From Tahibacter amnicola (GTDB taxonomy: Bacteria; Pseudomonadota; Gammaproteobacteria; Xanthomonadales; Rhodanobacteraceae), in NCBI RefSeq assembly GCF_025398735.1, contig NZ_CP104694.1, positions 4,801,465-4,865,464 on the forward strand: a stretch of 64,000 nucleotides of DNA. Direction: 5' to 3'. The stretch's first letter is position 1; every line of letters starts with the position of its first letter. A program made the position numbers and the translations under genes. The notes under the pieces were generated by a model. That model made no database searches and was not told the origin of the DNA. It saw only the letters and a program-made list of their open reading frames with translations. Shown piece by piece: positions 19,769-31,776 of this stretch.

Positions 19769-20793
19769 GCGCAACGACCGTCTGGCGCCTGGGCGATATC
19801 GCGCAGCGATTCGGCCTGGAGCTCCGCGGCGACGCGGACCTGCCCATCTGTGGCATTGCCACCCTCTCCGCGGCGGGCCCCAACCAGCTGAGCTTTCTGT
19901 CCAACCCGCAGTACCGCAACCAGCTGCAGACAACCCGCGCCGCTGCCGTCATCCTGCGGGAGGACGACGCTGCGCTGCGCGAGGGCGCCGCACTCGTGGC
20001 GCGCGACCCCTACGTGACCTACGCCAAGGTGGCCGCCCTGTTCGAATCCCTGCCGGCCGCCCTGCCGGGGGTCCACCCCACTGCCGTGGTCGATGCATCC
20101 GCACGGGTCCACCCGGATGCGAGTGTCGGCCCGCAGTGCGTCGTCGAGGCCGGCAGCGTGGTCGAGGCCGGCGCGATCCTCGGGCCCGGGTGCATTGTGG
20201 GTCCGGATTGCCATGTGGGCGCCCAGTGCCGCCTGACTGCCCGCGTCACGCTGGTCACCCGGGTGCGACTGGGCCGGCGAGTGCTGATTCATCCCGGTGC
20301 GGTGATCGGCTCGGACGGCTTCGGCATTGCCTTTGATCGCGACCATTGGGTCAAGGTGCCCCAGCTGGGGGGCGTGACGATCGGCGACGACTGCGAGATC
20401 GGCGCGAACTGCACCATTGACCGGGGCGCGCTGGAAGACACCCTGCTCGAGGACGACGTGCGCCTGGACAACCAGATCCAGATCGCCCACAACGTCGTCA
20501 TCGGTGCACACACGGCCATGGCCGGCTGTTCGGCGGTGGCCGGCAGCGCCCGGATCGGGCGCTACTGTTTGATTGGCGGCGGTGCCGGTATCCTTGGCCA
20601 CCTCTCGATCGCCGACCGGGTCACGGTTACGGCGATGAGCCTGGTCACCCACTCCATTCACGCCGCCGGCGAATACTCCTCGGGTACGCCCATCCAGGAG
20701 AACCGCCAGTGGCGTCGCAATGCTGCACGGTTTCGCCAGCTGGACGAGCTGGCGCGCCGCGTGAAAGCCATCGAAAAGGACGCTAAGCAATGA
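19765..20793 (+). CDS. lpxD: UDP-3-O-(3-hydroxyacyl)glucosamine N-acyltransferase
   Basis: LpxD adds the N-linked 3-hydroxyacyl chain in lipid A synthesis. The 342-aa product has an N-terminal uridine-binding domain (ATLSAAGPNQLSFLSNPQY), a hexapeptide left-handed helix with GSDGFGIAFD and the catalytic-His region QIAHNVVIGAHTAMAGCSAV, and a C-terminal helix. ATGA overlaps join it to both skp and fabZ. Confidence 0.97.
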   Translation: MSATTVWRLGDIAQRFGLELRGDADLPICGIATLSAAGPNQLSFLSNPQYRNQLQTTRAAAVILREDDAALREGAALVARDPYVTYAKVAALFESLPAALPGVHPTAVVDASARVHPDASVGPQCVVEAGSVVEAGAILGPGCIVGPDCHVGAQCRLTARVTLVTRVRLGRRVLIHPGAVIGSDGFGIAFDRDHWVKVPQLGGVTIGDDCEIGANCTIDRGALEDTLLEDDVRLDNQIQIAHNVVIGAHTAMAGCSAVAGSARIGRYCLIGGGAGILGHLSIADRVTVTAMSLVTHSIHAAGEYSSGTPIQENRQWRRNAARFRQLDELARRVKAIEKDAKQ

Positions 20794-21257
20794 ATGACTC
20801 GAACGCCGGCACGATGCTTCCCCTGGACGTGCGACGTATCTTCGACCTGCTGCCGCACCGCTATCCGTTCCTGCTCGTGGACCGCGTCACCGCCTTCGAG
20901 CCCGGCAAGCGCCTGACAGCCATCAAGAACGTGACTATCAACGAGCCGTTCTTCCAGGGTCATTTCCCCGGCAACCCCGTCATGCCCGGCGTGCTCATCA
21001 TCGAGGCGCTGGCCCAGGCATCCGGCGTCCTTGTGCAGCTGTCGGCCCAGGCCGACCCCAATGCCCAGCCGCTGTTCTACCTGGTGAAGGTCGACAAGGC
21101 GCGCTTCTCGCGTATCGTTGCTCCCGGTGACCAGCTCGTCCTCCAGGTGGAACAGAAGCGCATGATCCGCAAGATGGGCCAGTTCTGGTGCCAGGCGCTG
21201 GTCGACGGCGAAGTCGTCGCCGAAGCGGAAATCCTGTGTGCGGAGCGCAACGACTGA
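20790..21257 (+). CDS. fabZ: 3-hydroxyacyl-[ACP] dehydratase FabZ
   Basis: FabZ dehydrates 3-hydroxyacyl-ACPs in fatty-acid elongation and competes with LpxA/LpxD for the same substrates, which may be why these genes are linked. The 155-aa hot-dog-fold protein has LLPHRYPFLLVDRV, the active-site His58 in FFQGHFPGNPVMPG and Glu72 in LIIEALAQ. It overlaps lpxD by four bases and lpxA by one. Confidence 0.98.
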   Translation: MNDSNAGTMLPLDVRRIFDLLPHRYPFLLVDRVTAFEPGKRLTAIKNVTINEPFFQGHFPGNPVMPGVLIIEALAQASGVLVQLSAQADPNAQPLFYLVKVDKARFSRIVAPGDQLVLQVEQKRMIRKMGQFWCQALVDGEVVAEAEILCAERND

Positions 21258-22027
21258 TGATTCATCCCACCGCCATCATCGACCCGGCCGCCCGCCTCGG
21301 CCAGAATGTCTCCGTCGGCGCGTATTCGATCATCGGCGCCGACGTGGAGATCGGTGACAACACCTGGATCGGTCCCCACGTCATCGTCGAAGGGCCTACG
21401 CGCATCGGCCGTGACAACCGTATCTGGCAGTACGCCTCGATCGGCGCCGCGCCGCAGGACAAGAAATTCCATGGCGAGAACGCGGTCCTGGAAATCGGCG
21501 ATCGCAATGTGATCCGCGAGTTCGTCACGTTCCATCGCGGTACGGAAGATGGCGGCGGCGTTACACGCGTGGGCAACGACAACTGGCTGATGGCCTACGT
21601 CCACCTCGCGCACGATTGCATCGTCGGCAACAACACCACGTTTGCCAACGCCGCGTCGCTCGCCGGCCATGTCATCGTGGACGACTGGGTCACGCTCGGC
21701 GGATTCACCCTGGTGCACCAGTTCTGCCAGATCGGCGCGCACGCGTTCACGTCGATGGGATCGATCATCAACCGCGATGTGCCCCCCTACGTGACGGTGG
21801 CCGGCAGCTTTGCCGAGCCCAAAGGGATCAATGCCGAAGGCCTGCGCCGCCGCGGCTTTGACCCGGACCGCATCCTGTCGATCAAGCGCGCCTACAAGAC
21901 GCTCTACAAATCCGGACTGCCGCTGGCGGACGCGCGCGAGGAACTGCTGCGCGCCTCCAGCGATGCACCGGACGTGAAGCTGCTGCTCGACTTCATCGAA
22001 CGCAGCAAGCGCTCGCTCATCCGCTGA
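21257..22027 (+). CDS. lpxA: UDP-N-acetylglucosamine O-acyltransferase
   Basis: LpxA catalyses the first step of lipid A synthesis, transferring 3-hydroxyacyl from ACP to UDP-GlcNAc. I start at ATG 21257 (MIHPTAIIDPAARLG), which overlaps the fabZ stop; the open frame further upstream is fabZ sequence in another frame. The 256-aa protein is a hexapeptide-repeat helix with the catalytic base His119 in YVHLAHDCIVGNN and the C-terminal helical domain from EGLRRRGF. It is the standard length. Confidence 0.97.
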   Translation: MIHPTAIIDPAARLGQNVSVGAYSIIGADVEIGDNTWIGPHVIVEGPTRIGRDNRIWQYASIGAAPQDKKFHGENAVLEIGDRNVIREFVTFHRGTEDGGGVTRVGNDNWLMAYVHLAHDCIVGNNTTFANAASLAGHVIVDDWVTLGGFTLVHQFCQIGAHAFTSMGSIINRDVPPYVTVAGSFAEPKGINAEGLRRRGFDPDRILSIKRAYKTLYKSGLPLADAREELLRASSDAPDVKLLLDFIERSKRSLIR

Positions 22028-22029
22028 CC

Positions 22030-22075
22030 GGCACCTCCGCCGGAGTGCCGCCGGCCCGGACTCGCCCGGGCCGGC
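22030..22075. repeat. Two adjacent hairpins between lpxA and lpxB
   Basis: A GGCAC/GTGCC stem (about 22030-22049) is followed by a 9-bp perfect stem GCCGGCCCG/CGGGCCGGC (22050-22058 with 22067-22075). They lie in the 111-base gap. There is no U-run, so they may slow or pause transcription rather than stop it, as lpxB presumably belongs to the same operon. Confidence 0.5.
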
Positions 22076-22138
22076 GCACCGCGACGGTGCCGCACGCTGC
22101 AAGACTGAATCGCTGCCCTCCCTGACGGCGAACCCCGA

Positions 22139-23398
22139 GTGAATCCGACCGAATCCGCACCCCGTCCCCGACTTTTCGCGCTCGTTGCCGGCGAAGCCTC
22201 CGGTGACCTGCTCGGGGCCGACCTGATCCGCGCCCTGCGCGTCCGCTATCCGGACGCCCGCTTCGTGGGCATCGGCGGCGACCAGATGATCGCCGCCGGC
22301 CTGGAGGCGTGGTATCCCGCGGAAAAGTTGTCGGTAATGGGCCTGGTGGAGGTGCTCAAGCACCTGGCAGAGCTGCTGCGCATTCGCGCAGATGTTTCCC
22401 GGCGCATCCAGGCACTCAAACCCGACGCCTTCATCGGCATCGACGCCCCGGACTTCAACCTCGGGCTGGAAAAGAAACTCAAGACGGCTGGCATCCGCAC
22501 CGTGCACTACGTCAGTCCGTCGGTCTGGGCCTGGCGCGAAGGGCGCGCGGCGAAGATCGGCCGCAGCGCCGACGTGGTGCTGTGCCTGTTTCCGATGGAA
22601 CCGCCGATCTACGCGCGGTATCACGTCACCGCACGCTTTGTCGGCCATCCCCTGGCGGACCGTTTTCCGCTGGTGAATGAACACCATGCAGCCCGGCGCA
22701 CACTCGGTCTTTCCGACGACGCCCCCGTCCTGGCGCTGTTGCCGGGCAGTCGACTGGGGGAGATCGAACGGCTGGGTGCCATCTTCATCGAAGCAGCACG
22801 GCGCTGCGCGAAAGCCATTCCCGGCCTGCAGATCGTCGCACCGATGGCGACCGAGGCCTGCCGTGCCCGATTCTCGGCCCTGATGTCCGCAACACCAGAT
22901 ACCGATGACGCGCAGCCGGATACCCCGATCCGGCTGCTGGACGGCAACGCGCATCTGGCCATGCAGGCCGCGGATGTCGTCCTGCTGGCATCCGGCACGG
23001 CCGCCCTGGAGGCCATGCTGGCGAAGCGTCCGATGGTGGTGGCCTACAAAGTGGCCGCCTGGACGTATCGGCTCGTCACCTGGTTCAAGCTGATGCGCAC
23101 GACGCGCTTTTCCCTGCCCAATGTGCTGGCCGGGCGTGAGCTGGTGCCGGAGATCCTGCAGGATGCCTGCACGGCGCCCGCCCTGGCGGACGCGCTGCTG
23201 CAGCTGTTTGGCGACGCATCGGCGCGGATGGCACTGCTGGCGGAATTCGAGCGGCTGCACCGCACGCTCCACGGCGCGCCGGGATCGCACGCCGCTGACG
23301 TGGTCAGCGCGCTGGTCGAGGGCCGTCCGCTGGACCCACCGTCATCCTCGGACGCCCCCCTGTCTGACAGCCAACGCGCTCCCCTGCCGCCCCATTGA
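22139..23398 (+). CDS. lpxB: Lipid-A-disaccharide synthase
   Basis: LpxB is a GT19 glycosyltransferase that condenses UDP-2,3-diacylglucosamine with lipid X. The 419-aa product begins at GTG 22139 and shows ALVAGEASGDLLGADLIRAL, VGIGGDQMIAAGLE, GIDAPDFNLGLEKKLK, YVSPSVWAWREGR and LLPGSRLGEIERL, all diagnostic. The last 40 or so residues are a Ser/Pro-rich tail not usual for the family. The gene is separated from lpxA by 111 bases containing two hairpins. Confidence 0.97.
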   Translation: MNPTESAPRPRLFALVAGEASGDLLGADLIRALRVRYPDARFVGIGGDQMIAAGLEAWYPAEKLSVMGLVEVLKHLAELLRIRADVSRRIQALKPDAFIGIDAPDFNLGLEKKLKTAGIRTVHYVSPSVWAWREGRAAKIGRSADVVLCLFPMEPPIYARYHVTARFVGHPLADRFPLVNEHHAARRTLGLSDDAPVLALLPGSRLGEIERLGAIFIEAARRCAKAIPGLQIVAPMATEACRARFSALMSATPDTDDAQPDTPIRLLDGNAHLAMQAADVVLLASGTAALEAMLAKRPMVVAYKVAAWTYRLVTWFKLMRTTRFSLPNVLAGRELVPEILQDACTAPALADALLQLFGDASARMALLAEFERLHRTLHGAPGSHAADVVSALVEGRPLDPPSSSDAPLSDSQRAPLPPH

Positions 23399-23446
23399 CC
23401 CTCATCCGGGCCAACGTCACCATGCGCGCCACTTCGCCCTCTCGTG

Positions 23447-25168
23447 ATGGCAATGCCCCTTCTTCCCGTCATTGATCGCCGCAGTTGGTTGTTGCACCTG
23501 CTGGCCATCATTGCCTATGGCGCGATGGTGCTTTACGGCCCCCTGGCAGAAGGCACTCCGGAAGAACGCACGTATACGCTGGTCCTGAGCGGCAGCGTGG
23601 CACTGCTGGCGGCCTTCACCACGCGACGCTTCGCCTTCAGCCTCATCGCCAGCGCCGGCCTGTTTATCCTCATTCTCACCAGCAGCGTGCTCAAGGTGAC
23701 CTACCTCACCACGCCCCTGCTCGCGCCCGACCTCGTCTATTTCGCCAATCTCGAAACGCTGGAAGTCTTCGCACGTTATCCCCTGATCCTGATCGCCAGT
23801 TTTGCCGGCCTCGTGGCGCTGCCGCTCAGCCTCGGAGGCATCTGGCGGATCGATCGCCCCCGGCTCTTCAGTGGGCTGCGGCGTTGGCCACGCATCGTCG
23901 TCCTTTCGCTCGGCGCCGGTCTTTCCGCTGTCGCCCTGTTTGCCACGCTCAATCCGCGCGGGCCCTTCATGCATGTCTACGGCAAAGGCATGTGGGCCGC
24001 GATGAACGACAAGAGCTACCTCACCGATTTCTTCATCTCGTTTTATGCCACCCAGATCGAGCCACCCAAGCTCGTCAAGGATGCGGCTTCGCGCCAGGTG
24101 TGGAACGAACAGGTGGCCAGCGTCGGCGATCCGCGCCAACGCCCGGACATCGTCGCCGTGCTGCAGGAGAGCACCTTCGACCCCAGCATGCTGGTGGAAT
24201 GCCGCCTGCCCGTGTGCAAGCGGCGACTGTTCCAGGTCGACAAGCGCACGCGCGCCCACGGGTTGCTGCAGGTGCATACCTGGGGCGGCGGCACCTGGAC
24301 CAGTGAATTTGCCTTCCTGACCAGCATGGCGCACGTGCTGTTCGGCAACGCAGGGCTCTATGCACCGTTCAACCTGGCGCCACGCGTGGCCTACAGCCTG
24401 CCGCGCGCGCTCAAGGAGAACGGCTACCGAACCATCGCGATCTACCCGATGTCCGGCAGCTTTATCAATGCACGCAACGCCTACAATTTCTACGGCTTCG
24501 ACACCTTTTACGACGGAACGACCTACGGGCTGGGCTGGGATTCCAACGACTTCGACCTCCTGAAAGTCTTCAACCGTATTTACGAAGACGAAAAGCGCGC
24601 CCATTCGACGCAGCCGCTTTTCATCTTCATGCTGACCCTGCACCAGCACGGTCCGCACATGACGCCCCTGCGTGACCTGCCCTCCCCCTATAACAAGCCC
24701 CTGTTTCCCAAGCGCCTCAATCCCTGGCTCAATCTCAACCTCGGCAATTACCTCGAACGCCTGGAACAATCCGAACAGGCCATGGCCCAGCTGGAACAAA
24801 AGCTCTTTGCCAGCGACCGTCGCACCGTGCTCATGCACTTCGGCGATCACCAGCCCTCCTTCGACGGCGCGATCAATGCGCTGGAAAAGAAAGTGCCCAA
24901 GGGCGTGAAAGACCCCACCAAGGTCACCTATTACATGCTGAAGTCGAACTTCCCGCTGCGCCGGAAGATCGACTTCCCCGTGCTGGACATCATCTATCTC
25001 GGCTCATTGCTGCTGGATGTGGCCGACTTGCGCAAGGACGACTTCTACGAGGCCAGCGCCTTGCTGCGTGACCGCTGCGAAGGCCGCTATTTCGACTGCA
25101 AGGAGCCGGCATTGCTTGAGTCGTATCACGACTATGTCTTTGGCACGATCGGCGCCCTGAGGGAATGA
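23447..25168 (+). CDS. Membrane-anchored LtaS/OpgB-type sulfatase-fold phosphotransferase
   Basis: The product is about 573 aa. The N-terminal 170 residues hold roughly five membrane helices (for example [16 protein letters not shown] and [18 protein letters not shown]), followed by an extracytoplasmic alkaline-phosphatase-superfamily domain. Probable metal and nucleophile sites are QESTFD (Glu, about 240), [14 protein letters not shown] (Thr nucleophile, about 283) and HFGDHQPSF (Asp/His, about 465), the pattern of LtaS and the phosphoglycerol transferase OpgB. It probably transfers a phosphoglycerol or phosphoethanolamine group to an envelope glycan or lipid. It is inserted between lpxB and rnhB and overlaps the rnhB start by four bases. 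ATG 23447 or 23453 could be the start; no clear RBS is seen. Confidence 0.85.
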   Translation: MAMPLLPVIDRRSWLLHLLAIIAYGAMVLYGPLAEGTPEERTYTLVLSGSVALLAAFTTRRFAFSLIASAGLFILILTSSVLKVTYLTTPLLAPDLVYFANLETLEVFARYPLILIASFAGLVALPLSLGGIWRIDRPRLFSGLRRWPRIVVLSLGAGLSAVALFATLNPRGPFMHVYGKGMWAAMNDKSYLTDFFISFYATQIEPPKLVKDAASRQVWNEQVASVGDPRQRPDIVAVLQESTFDPSMLVECRLPVCKRRLFQVDKRTRAHGLLQVHTWGGGTWTSEFAFLTSMAHVLFGNAGLYAPFNLAPRVAYSLPRALKENGYRTIAIYPMSGSFINARNAYNFYGFDTFYDGTTYGLGWDSNDFDLLKVFNRIYEDEKRAHSTQPLFIFMLTLHQHGPHMTPLRDLPSPYNKPLFPKRLNPWLNLNLGNYLERLEQSEQAMAQLEQKLFASDRRTVLMHFGDHQPSFDGAINALEKKVPKGVKDPTKVTYYMLKSNFPLRRKIDFPVLDIIYLGSLLLDVADLRKDDFYEASALLRDRCEGRYFDCKEPALLESYHDYVFGTIGALRE

Positions 25169-25770
25169 CGATGACCAAGGCCGCGCGCTCCCGTCTCCAT
25201 GTCGCCGGTGTCGACGAGGCCGGTCGCGGGCCGCTGGCGGGCCCTGTCCTGGTCGCCGCCGTCATTCTCGACCCGAAAAAGCCGATCGACGGACTGGCCG
25301 ATTCCAAGCAGCTCACCGAAGCCCGCCGGGAGGCATTGGAGCCACTGATCCGCGAACGCGCGCTGGCGTACAGCATCGTCGAGGTCGACGTCGAGGCCAT
25401 CGACCGCCTCAACATCTTCCATGCCACGATGCACGGAATGGCGCAGGCTCTCGTGCAGCTGGCGATCGAACCGGCGCTAGCATTGATCGATGGAAACCAC
25501 CTGCCGAAGAACCTGCGCTGCGACGCACGCGCCGTGGTCGGCGGTGACGCGCTGGAACCGGCCATCAGCGCGGCTTCGATCCTGGCAAAAGTGACGCGCG
25601 ACCGGCTCATGGTCGCGCTGGACGAACGCCACCCCGGCTATGGCTTCTCCAGTCACAAGGGCTACGGCACGCCCGAGCACCTGGATGCCCTGCGACGTCT
25701 TGGCCCATGTCTTGCGCACCGGCGCAGTTTTGCCCCCGTGCAGGCGACTCTGCAGCCGAGCCTGTTCTAA
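25165..25770 (+). CDS. rnhB: Ribonuclease HII
   Basis: RNase HII removes ribonucleotides and RNA primers from DNA. The 201-aa product has [16 protein letters not shown] with the DE pair, [12 protein letters not shown], the third acidic region [19 protein letters not shown], and [14 protein letters not shown]. It starts with an ATGA overlap on the preceding gene (a second ATG lies six bases on). The lpxB-rnhB-dnaE order is kept apart from the inserted membrane phosphotransferase gene. Confidence 0.97.
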   Translation: MTMTKAARSRLHVAGVDEAGRGPLAGPVLVAAVILDPKKPIDGLADSKQLTEARREALEPLIRERALAYSIVEVDVEAIDRLNIFHATMHGMAQALVQLAIEPALALIDGNHLPKNLRCDARAVVGGDALEPAISAASILAKVTRDRLMVALDERHPGYGFSSHKGYGTPEHLDALRRLGPCLAHRRSFAPVQATLQPSLF

Positions 25771-26037
25771 CGAAGATTCGGGCACGCCGCCGGATTGAAC
25801 TCCTGCCGACGTCAACATACCGCCCGCCGAACATTGGCTTTGCCCGCGTTTGACCGCCCACTCCCCTTGATTCAAGGGGGCCCCGAAACACCAAAGCTTG
25901 CGGCCTTGTGCAGGGTTTTCCGTAGGGCGGCGGGCCCGCAACCGCAAAGCCTGCGCGACGCATCGTGCCTTTGACGGCGTCAAGCCTTGCCCGCGTCGCG
26001 CTGCCGCACTACCCTGCGCCACCGAGCCGTACACCCC

Positions 26038-29589
<3,552 letters not shown>

Positions 29590-29592
29590 TCC

Positions 29593-29620
29593 GCTGCCGG
29601 CATGAGCCCATGCCGGCAGC
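29593..29620. terminator. Convergent-end hairpin after dnaE
   Basis: GCTGCCGGCATG and CATGCCGGCAGC form a perfect 12-bp stem with loop AGCC, four bases after the dnaE stop and facing the convergent secreted-protein gene. No U-run follows on either strand. It probably ends or insulates both transcripts. Confidence 0.6.
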
Positions 29621-29650
29621 CTGCTACAACAACCGCAGTATTCTCACCTG

Positions 29651-30367
29651 TCAGCGCGCGTACATCCGCAGCGCGCGGAGAATCGCATCCGGCCCACCCG
29701 CCCAGGAAACGGTCGTATCACCGACGCAGAAGCGCGCTTCCATATTGTTATTGGCGTAGGTATTGAAGCCGCCGTTGATGCCCCTGAAGCTCAACACATA
29801 GGCGACGCGGGCATTATCGACAACCGTCCAGCGCAACGCGTCCGGATTGTTCGAGTTGATGCGGAACACGAAGATGTAGTCGATGTCGCTGGCATCGCCA
29901 TCGTCGCAGATCGTCGGGTGCGTGAGCCACGCCACCGCGTTAGTCAGGGGCCGATCACGCCGATTGTCTTCCTCTACCGTCTGACGCCAGCAGAACGGCG
30001 CAGCGTGCGGATCACAGGCGAGAATCGTATTGCCGATCTTCTTGCTGGCATTCGCTGCGGCAGACGTATCTTCCACACCTTCTTCCGCGATCGCCTGCAT
30101 GGCGGCAATCACTAACTCGTGCTGCTCTGCCGTCAGCTTCGCACCGAACGCGCTGGCCTGTTCGGCGGTGATCCGGTTGTCCACCAGAGCACGGGCAAAC
30201 GCGATGAGATTCTTTTCAGACAGGGCGCCCGCCGCACCCGCGTCCACGATCAACACCTCTGCCGCAGCGGAATCCACCGCTTTTTCCGGCTGCGCCAGAG
30301 CCGATCCCGACGCCAGCACCAGCACAGCCAGAGCGGCCGGGAGTTGCTTCTGGAAAACATTTTTCAT
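29651..30367 (-). CDS. Secreted Cys-rich protein, short paralogue of the NIVVFGPG-repeat protein
   Basis: I do not recognise this family. From ATG 30367 (upstream ACGGAGAT) the 238-aa product begins with the signal peptide MKNVFQKQLPAALAVLVLAS ending SALAQ. A single EVLIVDAGAAGALS segment leads into a helical region (LIAFARALVDNRITAEQ, then AAMQAIAEEG) and a C-terminal domain with four cysteines in conserved contexts: ILACDPHAAPFCW, PTICDD and ARFCVGD, ending WAGGPDAILRALRMYAR. The whole mature region aligns with the next gene upstream (30576-31574), for example CDPxAAPxCW and DYIFxFRINSxxPDxLRW. Two disulphides in a secreted or periplasmic protein are likely. Function is unknown. Confidence 0.75.
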   Translation of the reverse strand: MKNVFQKQLPAALAVLVLASGSALAQPEKAVDSAAAEVLIVDAGAAGALSEKNLIAFARALVDNRITAEQASAFGAKLTAEQHELVIAAMQAIAEEGVEDTSAAANASKKIGNTILACDPHAAPFCWRQTVEEDNRRDRPLTNAVAWLTHPTICDDGDASDIDYIFVFRINSNNPDALRWTVVDNARVAYVLSFRGINGGFNTYANNNMEARFCVGDTTVSWAGGPDAILRALRMYAR

Positions 30368-30527
30368 ACACATCTCCGTTTTTCGAACATTGCCGAACGA
30401 CACCTTGTCGACGGCGGCGCCGCGCAGATCACGCGGCGTCAGGTCGCAGTACGCAGTCCGGCGCCAGTTTGTCCGCGGAGCGGAATTCGCCCGGAGAATG
30501 CGCATTTCCGGCAACCTCACGAATGGC

Positions 30528-30551
30528 AACCGGCAGCACGGGCTGCCGGTT
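30528..30551 (-). terminator. Hairpin after the NIVVFGPG-repeat gene
   Basis: AACCGGCAGC/GCTGCCGGTT form a perfect 10-bp stem with a 4-base loop, 24 bases past the stop of the upstream paralogue. There is no U-run. The rest of the 208-base gap between the paralogues shows nothing further. Confidence 0.5.
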
Positions 30552-30575
30552 CGCGTACCTTGCGGAACCTACGAC

Positions 30576-31574
30576 TTAACGGTTGTACAGGCGCAGCTGC
30601 CGCATGATCGCTTCCGGGCCGCCGGCCAGGAACACCGTGAAGTCGCCCATGCATACGCGTGCTTCGTTATTGTTGTATCCATGAGAACTGAAACCGTCTG
30701 CATCCTGCCGCAACTTCAGGATGCCACCGAGCGCCCAGTCGTCGACGACCTGCCAGCGCAGGCGATCCGGATCCATGGAATTGATGCGGAACATGAAGAT
30801 GTAGTCGTTGTCGTCGGGATTACCGTCGCAGACGGTCAGGTTCCGGGTCCAACCGACGGCACTGACTCGCGGCCCTCCATTTGAACCGCCCTCTGCCTGA
30901 ATTCCCTGTTTCCAGCAAGCCGGAGCCGCTGCCGGATCACACGCCATCACCGTATTGCCGACTTTTTCATTGCGCGCACGGTCCGTCAGTTGCGCTTCGA
31001 GCGCACCGTCCTTCAGCGCCTGGATTGCCGCGAGCACGTAGTCGCGCTGATCAGCAGAAAGACGACCGATGAACTCATCGGATTGCGCTTCGCTCAACTG
31101 ATTGCCCAACAACGCCTGCGCAAATTCAATCAGATCCCCCTTGCTCAAGGCCGCAGGGGTAATGCCCGGCTTGAACACCACAATGTTCGAGGGATCAGCC
31201 GGACTGGCCACGCCCGGGCCGAACACCACGATGTTCGAACGATCGGCCGGATTGGCGGCAGCGCCGGAACCGGCACCGAAAACGACGATATTCGAGCGGT
31301 CCACGGGCGCAGCAGCTTCGGAGCGCCCCGGCCCGAACACCACGATATCCGCGGTCGGGTTCGGGTAGACGGCGGTACCGGATGCACCCGGACCGAATAC
31401 AACGATGTTTCCGGACGCGTCACGGTTGACCGGCGCCGCGGTGGCGCCCGTCTTGCCGCCGCCGAAGACGACGATATCCGGTGACTGGCCGTCGGACGAC
31501 GCCGCATGCGCGCCGGCCGACAGCACGAGCACGCTGATCAATGCCGCCAGCGGCTTCTGAATGGCAATCTTCAT
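30576..31574 (-). CDS. Secreted protein with tandem NIVVFGPG repeats and C-terminal Cys domain
   Basis: This is an unrecognised family of 332 aa. Signal peptide MKIAIQKPLAALISVLVLSA ends near AHA-A (residue 24). Residues 33-137 are six tandem units, each starting (N/D)IVVF(G/K)xG, such as NIVVFGPGASG, DIVVFGPGRSE and NIVVFGAGSG, with spacers shrinking from 23 to 16 residues. The last unit runs into ITPAALSKGDLIEFAQALL, which aligns with the single unit of the downstream paralogue. The C-terminal domain has the same four cysteines (VMACDPAAAPACW, LTVCDG, ARVCMGD) and ends FLAGGPEAIMRQLRLYNR. The strand-forming IVVF units separated by Gly/Ala/Pro linkers could pack as a repeat stalk or mediate self-association; this is a guess. 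Function is unknown. Confidence 0.75.
   Translation of the reverse strand: MKIAIQKPLAALISVLVLSAGAHAASSDGQSPDIVVFGGGKTGATAAPVNRDASGNIVVFGPGASGTAVYPNPTADIVVFGPGRSEAAAPVDRSNIVVFGAGSGAAANPADRSNIVVFGPGVASPADPSNIVVFKPGITPAALSKGDLIEFAQALLGNQLSEAQSDEFIGRLSADQRDYVLAAIQALKDGALEAQLTDRARNEKVGNTVMACDPAAAPACWKQGIQAEGGSNGGPRVSAVGWTRNLTVCDGNPDDNDYIFMFRINSMDPDRLRWQVVDDWALGGILKLRQDADGFSSHGYNNNEARVCMGDFTVFLAGGPEAIMRQLRLYNR
31164..31478 (-). repeat. Coding tandem repeat (IVVFGPG units)
   Basis: Six units with successive lengths of 69, 60, 57, 57 and 48 bases plus a last partial unit encode residues 33-137 of the 332-aa protein. The cores read on the plus strand as variants of GAACACCACGATGTTCGA. Third-codon positions vary between units, so the expansion is not recent. 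Confidence 0.8.
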
Positions 31575-31723
31575 GGTTCTCTCCGTTGGGTCACACCGCC
31601 CGCTGCGCCATTGCAGCCGACGGGGTGGCGCACTGCGCGCGGCACCGGAACGGAGTACGAGAACCCACGGAGAAACTTTCGGTCAGCGACGGAATGTGAT
31701 CCGCGAGCAGGTGAAACGGGCCG

Positions 31724-31747
31724 ACGGTGACGGCGCGCCGTCACCGT
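31724..31747 (-). terminator. 24-bp perfect palindrome
   Basis: The half-site ACGGTGACGGCG is followed directly by its exact reverse complement. It lies 30 bases past the stop of the frameshifted secreted-protein gene and can form a long hairpin, with only TTT about nine bases later on the minus strand. Terminator-like, or a dimeric protein site. The rest of the 202-base gap (31575-31776) shows no gene. Confidence 0.5.
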
Positions 31748-31776
31748 TCGCGTGGGACGCGGGTACGCCGTAACGC

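Noticed and set aside
21077-23290. 737-codon minus-strand frame opposite fabZ, lpxA and lpxB
   Set aside because: Crosses three certain genes and their gaps; composition only.
31164-31478. CRISPR-like array
   Set aside because: The regular units are in-frame coding repeats with variable sequence and length; no constant repeat with unique spacers and no cas genes are present.
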